This document shows, piece by piece, positions 57,810 to 64,000 of a stretch of 64,000 bases of DNA (position 1 is its first letter; the number at the start of each line of letters is the position of its first letter). Both the position numbers and the translations under genes were made by a program. The DNA is from Gordoniibacillus kamchatkensis. Its GTDB lineage: Bacteria; Bacillota; Bacilli; Paenibacillales; NBRC-103111. Location of the stretch: NCBI RefSeq assembly GCF_000829455.1, contig NZ_JXAK01000009.1, positions 1-64,000 of the forward strand, read 5' to 3'. Under the pieces are notes generated by a model. It was not told the origin of the DNA and made no database searches. It saw only the letters and a program-made list of their open reading frames with translations.

Positions 57810-58114
57810 GCGAAAGCCTCCTTGGAAAGCTCCAAGCCGGTTGTCAGCTTGCCGTCGGAATCATGGCCGGCGATCAGCAGGCGGCCCGCTTCGTCGACCG
57901 TCATGTGCGTCAGCCCTTCGATGCGTATCCAGCCATTGCCCTTAAGCCGCAGCGCAACCCGGTACGGACCTGAGCCGTGCACATGAGTATTCTCGATCTG
58001 AACGACAACGTTGCGGGCGAACCCGCCGGGCGTCACCTCGAGGTGCGCGAACGAGGTGCGGCCGGCGAATGCGTCAAGCTTTTCAGCGAGCAAATCTTTA
58101 TCAATCGGTTTCAT
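57806..58114 (-). CDS. yojF: YojF family protein
   Basis: 102-aa protein of the YojF/DUF1806 type, unknown biochemical role, always next to bshB2. GFARNVVVQIENTHVHGSGPY is the conserved stretch. AGGTGG precedes the ATG. Upstream a TATAAT on the - strand (58177-58182) and a GGAGAA/TTCTCC hairpin (58157-58173) may control the pair. Confidence 0.88.
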   Translation of the reverse strand: MKPIDKDLLAEKLDAFAGRTSFAHLEVTPGGFARNVVVQIENTHVHGSGPYRVALRLKGNGWIRIEGLTHMTVDEAGRLLIAGHDSDGKLTTGLELSKEAFA

Positions 58115-58309
58115 GACTGCACCACCTGGTTTCGTAAATTATGGACGAGACATAGGGAGAAAAAGGTTCTCCTTCCATTATAGAAAAAATTTCCGCCGCC
58201 GTCATGCCGTCGCATCTTGCCAAAACGAGGCCGCCGGAGTAGGATGAGGGGTGACGTTTTTTCAATTGACCGCCGGATAAAGCATGCAGAAAGGGGGCGT
58301 CACGCGACG

Positions 58310-59581
58310 ATGTACAGCTACATACGCCATTTGGCGCAGCTTCCTTCCGGTGTCATCCGCTTCGTAGCCACCGAAACGACGCTTGGCATCGGCATAGGGA
58401 TGCTGAATATGATTTTGAATTTGCACCTGCTTGCTATCGGCCTCGATCCGCAAGATATCGGCGAAATCACCTCGGCAGGAACGCTTACGATGGGGCTTGT
58501 CAGCTTCCCGTCGGGCTACCTGGTCTCGAAGTTCGGACGGAAGCGGATGCTCGTCTTTGGATTGGCGCTCATGGCTTTAGCTTACGCCGGTTTCGGGCTC
58601 GGACACGGAAAATGGGGCATGCTCGTCGCGCAGCTTGGCTGGTCGGCGGGATTAACGTTCCTGGTCACGTCGGAAATTCAGCTGTTGTTCCAATATTGCC
58701 CGGACAAGCGGCAAGAGACGCAGGCTTATGCGCTGCTGTTTGCCGTATTTACGCTGTTTACCGGCATCGGCACTCTGCTTGGCGGCTACTTGCCGAAATG
58801 GCTCGGCGGCGCATCGTCCGTGTACCAGTATACGTTTTACGCCGGTGCGGTTTTTATTGCGCTAGGTGCGTTTTTGCGCGGAGTGCTGCTGCCTGGTGCG
58901 AGCGACATGAGACCGCAGCCGGAGGAGGAGAAAGTCGTCCTTACGCAGAGCCTCGCGATCGCTGCCGGACGTACCGGCTCGTTCTCTCGTCTGCTCAAGC
59001 TGTCGGTTTCCATTTTCTTAATCGGATTTACTTTTAACATGGCGAATCCTTATTTGAATGTGATCGTCCAATACCGTTTTGGCTGGGCGGACGAGCAAGT
59101 ATCGCTGCTGCTAAGCGGAGTCGGCGTAGCGCTGTTTTTCGGCTCGCTGCTCATGCCGCTTGTGATCGACCGTTTCGGCATGCGCAAAGCTTTTGCCTAC
59201 GCGTTCGCCGTCAACGCCCTGCTTGTGTTCGCATTGGCGGCTCCGATCGGCGCGGCCGCATTTTCCGCGGTGCTGCTGCTGCGCGGGGGATGCTTCACGC
59301 TATTAACTAATATGATCGACAGCGAGACGATGTCGGCCATAGACGAATCGGAGCGCAACCGCTTCGCCGGGATGCGCACCGTTTTCCGCAGCGTGGGCAG
59401 CGCGCTCGCCGCATACGCGGGCGGGGCTGTGCTGGAGGCGAAAAACACAGGGCTGCCGTTCGCCCTCACCGGCATCAGCCTGCTGCTCGGCTGGGCGTGG
59501 TTTTTGGCAGCGGCATTGCCGTCCATGCGACGCAAGGAGCGGGCGCCGCAGCCGGGGACGGGAGCGGATATGAGCGCGTAA
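58310..59581 (+). CDS. Major facilitator superfamily transporter
   Basis: 423-aa membrane protein with about 12 helices. GYLVSKFGRKRMLVFG is the MFS loop 2-3 signature. A second half begins near residue 225 (RLLKLSVSIFLIGFTFNMAN). ATG 58310 (MYSYIRHLAQLPSGVIRF) follows AAGGGGG by a long 12 bases. Likely a drug or metabolite exporter; substrate unknown. Divergent from yojF. Confidence 0.88.
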   Translation: MYSYIRHLAQLPSGVIRFVATETTLGIGIGMLNMILNLHLLAIGLDPQDIGEITSAGTLTMGLVSFPSGYLVSKFGRKRMLVFGLALMALAYAGFGLGHGKWGMLVAQLGWSAGLTFLVTSEIQLLFQYCPDKRQETQAYALLFAVFTLFTGIGTLLGGYLPKWLGGASSVYQYTFYAGAVFIALGAFLRGVLLPGASDMRPQPEEEKVVLTQSLAIAAGRTGSFSRLLKLSVSIFLIGFTFNMANPYLNVIVQYRFGWADEQVSLLLSGVGVALFFGSLLMPLVIDRFGMRKAFAYAFAVNALLVFALAAPIGAAAFSAVLLLRGGCFTLLTNMIDSETMSAIDESERNRFAGMRTVFRSVGSALAAYAGGAVLEAKNTGLPFALTGISLLLGWAWFLAAALPSMRRKERAPQPGTGADMSA

Positions 59582-59673
59582 CGCGAACAAGCCCTCTACC
59601 CGTGAAACCGGAATCCGTGGTAATCTGGACGTATCGAACTGCGCAAAGTCAAGAGAGGGGGCGGCGTTTTTTC

Positions 59674-60507
59674 GTGCCGAGCTTCGATCTTATATCCGAT
59701 CTTCATCTCGATTTCTGGATACGGCCGACATGGAATCCGTTTTCCTCGGCGCATAAGCTTCAGCGTATGCTGGCCGCCATCGTACCCGCGGCTCCGTCGG
59801 ACGTGCTGGTCATCGCCGGCGATCTCGGCCACGACAACAAACAAAACGCCCGCTTCGTGCGCCGGCTGGCTGAAGTATACAGCCATATCGTCGTCGTGCT
59901 CGGCAACCACGACTATTACGTGCAGACGGCGGCGCAGCGCAGCGCCTACCGGCTGCGCTCCGAGCTGCGGGTGGCGGAAATGAAAAAGCTGCTGGAACGC
60001 ATTCCGAACGTCAGCCTGCTCGACGGCGACTGCGTCAAGGTGGACGGCGTTACTTACGGCGGCTGCTCGATGTGGTACGACTTTCAATACGGCATCCAAG
60101 TGCTGAATCGCCATTATCGGCAACTTTACGAGCATTGGATGCGCCGTTCCAACGACGCCAGGTTCGTCCTCGGCTCGGCGCCAGGCTGGCTGGAGGAGCT
60201 CGTGCGCGAGCAGAAGCGGAAGCTGCGAAGCGTCGTCGGCCAAGCGGACGTTATCGTGACGCATGTGGCGCCCGATTGGAGCGTCGTGCCGGAAGGACGA
60301 GAGCTTGAGCCGGAGACGAGCTGTTATTTTTTTGACGGGAAACCGTATTATGCAGATGCCGCAGGCAAAGTATGGTGTTATGGCCATGTGCACCGGCGGA
60401 GCGACTATGCGCGGCACGGGTGCCGTTTTGTGAACGGAGCGCTCGGGTATCCGGCCGAAGCGAACGGCGCGGTTAAGCCTGCGATGCGAATTGTGTTCGG
60501 TGAATGA
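59674..60507 (+). CDS. Calcineurin-like metallophosphoesterase
   Basis: 277 aa. Metal motifs ISDLHLD (7-13), IAGDLGHDN, VLGNHDYYV, THVAPDWS and YGHVHRRSD are all present. GTG 59674 follows GAGAGGGGG by 12 bases; the longer frame upstream overlaps the MFS gene. No signal peptide. Substrate unknown; phosphodiester of nucleic acid or nucleotides is possible. Confidence 0.88.
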   Translation: MPSFDLISDLHLDFWIRPTWNPFSSAHKLQRMLAAIVPAAPSDVLVIAGDLGHDNKQNARFVRRLAEVYSHIVVVLGNHDYYVQTAAQRSAYRLRSELRVAEMKKLLERIPNVSLLDGDCVKVDGVTYGGCSMWYDFQYGIQVLNRHYRQLYEHWMRRSNDARFVLGSAPGWLEELVREQKRKLRSVVGQADVIVTHVAPDWSVVPEGRELEPETSCYFFDGKPYYADAAGKVWCYGHVHRRSDYARHGCRFVNGALGYPAEANGAVKPAMRIVFGE

Positions 60508-60530
60508 CTGGAAGCGACGAATGTCTTTTT

Positions 60531-60548
60531 ACATAATAATTATTATGT
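60531..60548. promoter_or_regulatory. 18-bp perfect palindrome, candidate operator
   Basis: ACATAATAATTATTATGT, AT-rich in a GC-rich genome, 22 bases before the small ORF start. Resembles Fur/PerR- or MarR-type operators only loosely. Confidence 0.5.
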
Positions 60549-60569
60549 GTAGTTGGGGGGCGACGTACG

Positions 60570-60824
60570 ATGGCGGCGACGATGGGGCCGGTACAATGGC
60601 GCGCAGCTTTGCGTCAACTGTTTGCGGACGCGGGGTATGAGAAAGACGAGCTGGTGCAGCTTGTGGACGCTTATGAGGAGCTGGCAGCCGACTATGCGGC
60701 GCTGCTTGCCGAAAATGAACGGCTAAAGCTGGAGGCGCGCCGGGCGAGGGCGGATGCGGCAGCGGGCATGGGATCCGGTACGGGTCATATGTCAAGCAAG
60801 CTGTGGGATGCGATACACGAATAG
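60570..60824 (+). CDS. Small hypothetical coiled-coil protein
   Basis: 84 aa, not recognised. Helical, acidic, with a leucine/alanine heptad-like stretch (ELAADYAALLAENERLKLEA). No membrane segment. A GGGGGGCG sequence 8 bases before ATG 60570 could be its ribosome site. A terminator follows at 60901. Codon use looks like the neighbours, so probably real. Confidence 0.65.
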   Translation: MAATMGPVQWRAALRQLFADAGYEKDELVQLVDAYEELAADYAALLAENERLKLEARRARADAAAGMGSGTGHMSSKLWDAIHE

Positions 60825-60900
60825 CGAAGGTACTGTTTCGTTTGCGACGACGATCAGTTGATCGTTTGACGAATTAAGGGGAAACAGGAAGCGGATCGGA

Positions 60901-60932
60901 AGCCGCGGGCTATGTGAGCCTGCGGCTTTTTT
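60901..60932 (+). terminator. Terminator after small ORF
   Basis: Stem AGCCGCGGGC / GCCTGCGGCT with TTTTTT. Confidence 0.85.
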
Positions 60933-61197
60933 CCGCTTTAAGGCGTTGTGTTGCTTAAACCGAAGGAATGGCGATTCATTTTTGCCGCGAGAAAGTTTTT
61001 GCCGGTTGCTGCCGATTGAGCGCGAACGTTCCAATGCTTTTTTGCAATCGCATTGCCGCTATATTGTCGATTTTCGGAACGATTCTACAATTTTTAGTCC
61101 ACTGGGTGTGTACATTCGAGGTGATATATGGTATTTTAAATTTAGAGAAAATATTGTTATACAAGGTTTTAATGATATTAAATATGTATACTCATAA

Positions 61198-61218
61198 TGT
61201 ACAATTGTTCGTTGTACA
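61198..61218. promoter_or_regulatory. Inverted repeat before kbl
   Basis: TGTACAA (61198-61204) and TTGTACA (61212-61218), 7-base spacer, ending 6 bases before the kbl AAGGAGG. A candidate repressor site. Confidence 0.5.
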
Positions 61219-61240
61219 GAGACTAAGGAGGCGAAGGTGC

Positions 61241-62431
61241 ATGGCCGGCATAATGCTGCAAAAGTGGTTGCAAGATCAGCTGGACGGTTTGCGCAGCAAC
61301 GGGCTTTATAACGAGATCGATCCTTTGCAGGGGGCGAACGGTCCGACGATTCGCATTTCGGGCCGGACATTTGTGAATTTGTCTTCCAACAATTACTTGG
61401 GGCTTGCCACCGACTCCCGGCTCATCGACGCGGCGATTGCGGCGACGCGCCAGTATGGCGCGGGGGCGGGCGCTGTCCGGACAATCAACGGTACGCTGGA
61501 GCTCCATGCGGAGCTGGAACGAAAGCTGGCGGCATTCAAGCATACGGAGAGCGCCATCGCTTATCAGTCAGGCTTCAATTGCAATATGGCGGCGATATCG
61601 GCTGTTGTGGACGGCGGCGATGCGATTTTGTCAGATGAGCTGAACCACGCTTCGATCATTGACGGATGCCGTCTGTCGAGGGCAACGATCATTCGTTACC
61701 GGCACAGCGATATGGACGATTTGCGAGCGAAAGCGATGGAGGCGAGAGCGTCGGGAAAATACGCCAAAATCATGGTCATCACCGACGGCGTCTTCTCCAT
61801 GGACGGCGATATCGCGAAGCTTCCGGATATTGCCGCTATTGCCGACGAATTCGAGCTCATTACGTACGTCGATGACGCGCACGGCTCCGGAGTGCTTGGC
61901 GGCGGAGCGGGAACGGTCAAGCATTTCGGATTGTCGGAACGGATCGATTTGCAGATCGGCACGCTGTCCAAAGCGATCGGGGTCGTCGGCGGCTATGTGG
62001 CGGGATCCAAACTGCTGATCGATTGGCTCAAAGTGCGCAGCCGCCCGTTTTTGTTTTCCACGGCGCAGCCGCCGGGGCCGGTCGCTTCGTGCATCGCCGC
62101 GATCGATATTCTCAGCTCGAGCGAAGAGCTGCAAGCGGCGATGTGGGCGCGAGCGGACTACTTGAAACGCGGGCTCAAGGCGCTCGGCTTCGACATCGGG
62201 CGCAGCGAAACGCCGATTACGCCGGTCATGATCGGCGACGAGTCGCTCACGCAGACGTTCAGCCGCGAGTTGTACGAAGCAGGCGTTTATGCGAAGGGCA
62301 TCGTATTTCCGACCGTGCCGAAAGGCGCAGGACGCATCCGCAATATGCCTACGGCGGCTCATACGGAATCGATGCTCGATGAAGCGCTGTCCGCTTACGA
62401 ACGGATCGGGCGCAAGCTTGGGGTCATCTAA
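61241..62431 (+). CDS. kbl: Glycine C-acetyltransferase (2-amino-3-ketobutyrate CoA ligase)
   Basis: PLP enzyme converting 2-amino-3-ketobutyrate and CoA to glycine and acetyl-CoA. 396 aa counted from ATG 61241, nine bases after AAGGAGG. Alpha-oxoamine synthase motifs: [38 protein letters not shown], and the PLP Lys near 244 in [12 protein letters not shown]. tdh follows 17 bases later, which supports Kbl over 8-amino-7-oxononanoate synthase. Confidence 0.93.
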   Translation: MAGIMLQKWLQDQLDGLRSNGLYNEIDPLQGANGPTIRISGRTFVNLSSNNYLGLATDSRLIDAAIAATRQYGAGAGAVRTINGTLELHAELERKLAAFKHTESAIAYQSGFNCNMAAISAVVDGGDAILSDELNHASIIDGCRLSRATIIRYRHSDMDDLRAKAMEARASGKYAKIMVITDGVFSMDGDIAKLPDIAAIADEFELITYVDDAHGSGVLGGGAGTVKHFGLSERIDLQIGTLSKAIGVVGGYVAGSKLLIDWLKVRSRPFLFSTAQPPGPVASCIAAIDILSSSEELQAAMWARADYLKRGLKALGFDIGRSETPITPVMIGDESLTQTFSRELYEAGVYAKGIVFPTVPKGAGRIRNMPTAAHTESMLDEALSAYERIGRKLGVI

Positions 62432-62448
62432 AAGGAGGCTGACGCTTT

Positions 62449-63417
62449 ATGAGGACGATAGTCGTAACCGGCGCGCTTGGGCAAATCGGGACCGAGCTTG
62501 TGCCTTATTTACGGGAACGGTATGGGGCGGAGCAGGTTATCGCGACCGATGTCAAGGCGGCTCCGGACGCCGAAGAGGCGGGACCGTATGCGGCGCTGGA
62601 CGTCATGGACGGCGAAGCATTTTACGAGGTGGTGCAAAAGCACCGCGCCGATACGATCATTCATTTGGCAGCGCTGCTGTCGGCGACGGCCGAAGCGAAG
62701 CCGCTTTTCGCTTGGCAGCTCAATATGGGCGGTTTGCTGAACGCTTTGGAGACGGCGCGGCAGCTCGGCTGCAGCGTCTTTACGCCGAGCTCGATCGCCG
62801 CGTTCGGCGCCGGCGTCCCGAAGCTGGGCACACCGCAGGATGCGCCGCAGCGCCCCAGCACTTTATACGGCATCAGCAAAGTATCGGGCGAGCTGCTATG
62901 CGACTATTACTACCTCAAATACGGCGTCGATACGCGCGGCCTTCGTTTGCCCGGACTGATCTCGTATGCGGCCGCTCCCGGCGGGGGGACGACCGATTAC
63001 GCAGTAGACATGTATCGCCAGGCGGTATCGTCCGGGAGCTATACGAGTTATATTGCCGAAGGCACGTATATGGATATGATGTATATGCCGGATGCGCTCG
63101 AGTCGATTGTCCGGCTCATGGAGGCCGATCCGGCGAAGCTGGCGCACCGCAACGCCTACAATGTGAGCGCAATGAGCATAGAGCCGGGAATGATCGGCGC
63201 CGCCATCCGCAAGCAGCTGCCCGACTTCCGGCTCGATTACTGCGTCGATCCGGTGCGGCAAGCCATCGCCGAGAGCTGGCCCGATGCGCTTGACGTATCC
63301 GCTGCGGAAGAAGAGTGGGGGTTCCGCCCGCAGTACGATCTTGGCGCCATGACAGCCGACATGTTGCGCGAGCTTCGGCTCCGTCTGCCGCAAGTGCCGC
63401 CGGTGAAGGCGGGCTAG
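62449..63417 (+). CDS. tdh: L-threonine 3-dehydrogenase, SDR type
   Basis: NAD-dependent oxidation of threonine to 2-amino-3-ketobutyrate. 322-aa extended SDR (epimerase-like), not the zinc alcohol-dehydrogenase type. Cofactor loop TGALGQIG (7-14), [11 protein letters not shown], and catalytic YGISK followed by VSGELL. AAAGGAGG precedes ATG 62449. With kbl it forms a two-gene route threonine to glycine plus acetyl-CoA. Confidence 0.9.
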   Translation: MRTIVVTGALGQIGTELVPYLRERYGAEQVIATDVKAAPDAEEAGPYAALDVMDGEAFYEVVQKHRADTIIHLAALLSATAEAKPLFAWQLNMGGLLNALETARQLGCSVFTPSSIAAFGAGVPKLGTPQDAPQRPSTLYGISKVSGELLCDYYYLKYGVDTRGLRLPGLISYAAAPGGGTTDYAVDMYRQAVSSGSYTSYIAEGTYMDMMYMPDALESIVRLMEADPAKLAHRNAYNVSAMSIEPGMIGAAIRKQLPDFRLDYCVDPVRQAIAESWPDALDVSAAEEEWGFRPQYDLGAMTADMLRELRLRLPQVPPVKAG

Positions 63418-63510
63418 CGGCAATTGCGCTCGGCGCTTCCTGCGGCCTGCGTTGTAGAAGCCGGCGTTCCGGTGTAAGATAAAAGCAAAGGATGGACATG
63501 CAATGGTGCG

Positions 63511-63536
63511 TAATCCCGCCTTAGGCGGGATTTTTT
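63511..63536 (+). terminator. Terminator of kbl-tdh
   Basis: Stem AATCCCGCC / GGCGGGATT with T6. Confidence 0.88.
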
Positions 63537-63660
63537 GCTGCAAATATTAGCGTTTATATCGCTGAGCTTCATACCGATGAATACATTTCATCGTTAAACG
63601 CGGTCGTGCATAAGGACGGCGTAAGCCGGTTATCTTTGCGACAAAGAGGAGTTCGAGAGA

Positions 63661-64000
63661 ATGAACACGAGCGGCCGTCGCTTTATTCGGTACTATAGCT
63701 TGGGTCTTTTGCTTTACGCCGTTGCCATCGCCGTATACGTTATCGCAACGAAAGCGAATAACGTTCCTGAGGGCGTGCAGGGCACGGCCGCCGATCCGCG
63801 CACCTTTATGAACACGCGGCAGCTGGCCGATAGCGAGATTTACTCCGCGTGGCGCAATTGGCTGTTCTTTATCGGCTATCCGTGGGAGTGGGGCGTATAC
63901 GTCGTCCTGCTATTCAGCGGCGCTGCCGCCAGCTTTGCAAGGTGGCTGAGAGCTAAGGTGCCGGCAGCGGTATGGAGATTCCCTCTCTATGTGCTTTCAA
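63661..64000 (+). CDS. Membrane protein, partial (runs off window)
   Basis: 113 codons are visible from ATG 63661, nine bases after GAGGAG. Membrane helix near 12-32 (YSLGLLLYAVAIAVYVIAT), a polar loop with GTAADPRTFMNTRQLADSE, and a second helix near 78-95. I suspect the N-terminus of an M48/Ste24-like membrane peptidase from this layout, but no zinc motif is in view, so the identity is open. Confidence 0.6.
   Translation, partial: MNTSGRRFIRYYSLGLLLYAVAIAVYVIATKANNVPEGVQGTAADPRTFMNTRQLADSEIYSAWRNWLFFIGYPWEWGVYVVLLFSGAAASFARWLRAKVPAAVWRFPLYVLS

Larger units (their letters stand above)
60825..61240. other. Intergenic region upstream of kbl
   Basis: 416 bases without a convincing gene. It contains a terminator (60901-60932), then an AT-rich stretch (about 61070-61200) unlike the rest of the window, with a possible promoter TTGTTA-N16-TATTAA (61154-61181) and an inverted repeat (61198-61218). 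An ATG-started longer kbl frame runs through it without a ribosome site. Confidence 0.6.

Overview
The window is about 64 kb of GC-rich DNA (my estimate is well above 50% G+C) from an endospore-forming Firmicute, most likely Paenibacillaceae (Paenibacillus/Cohnella type). The evidence is the gene order, which follows the Bacillus/Paenibacillus pnp-to-ymcA chromosomal backbone, together with spore genes (dpaA/dpaB, spoIIIE, sleB, spoVS, a YjcZ-type peptide), strong AGGAGG ribosome sites and frequent TTG/GTG starts. I see no tRNA, rRNA, insertion sequence, prophage or CRISPR array.

Layout. 0.2-4.4 kb: pnp, an M16 peptidase (mlpA type) and dut. 4.5-15.9 kb: a carbohydrate-uptake island on the + strand, made of an FGGY sugar kinase, an AraC-type response regulator, its sensor kinase, two LplB/YtcP-type permeases, a lipoprotein binding protein, and a 1056-aa protein with two FAD-binding Rossmann regions and a HEAT-like tail. 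16-21 kb: dipicolinate and diaminopimelate genes dpaA-dpaB-asd-dapG-dapA, with a probable sigma-K promoter in front. 21-22.5 kb: a POT peptide transporter on the - strand. 22.8-36.3 kb: rnjB, tepA, ylzJ, spoIIIE, a tiny YjcZ gene, sleB, ymfF-ymfH-ymfI-ymfJ-ymfK-ymfM and yajQ. 36.4-45.7 kb: rimO-pgsA-cinA, LexA-controlled recA, recX, rny, ymdB, spoVS and a dipeptidase. 45.8-51.2 kb: korA-korB, pduL, miaB, ymcA. 51.4-64 kb: gluQ, hrpB, a PAS-GGDEF-EAL protein, bshB2-yojF, an MFS exporter, a metallophosphoesterase, a small coiled-coil protein, kbl-tdh (threonine to glycine) and the start of a membrane protein.

Two things stand out beyond normal annotation. First, six single-base frameshifts interrupt five otherwise well-conserved genes (sensor kinase, binding protein, POT transporter, spoVS, and hrpB twice). 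Five are missing bases and one is an extra base, mostly at short homopolymers, so sequencing or assembly error is the leading explanation. One of them creates a false 1600-aa fusion of binding protein and oxidoreductase. Second, intergenic regions carry two families of structured repeats. Family A/B (1-120, 28378-28500, 35570-35706, 44539-44684) has nested stems whose arm sequences differ between copies while pairing and linkers are kept. Family C (2528-2656, 55082-55211) occurs as tandem pairs of hairpins. These, plus the tandem-FAD protein in the sugar island, are the best candidates for undescribed biology.
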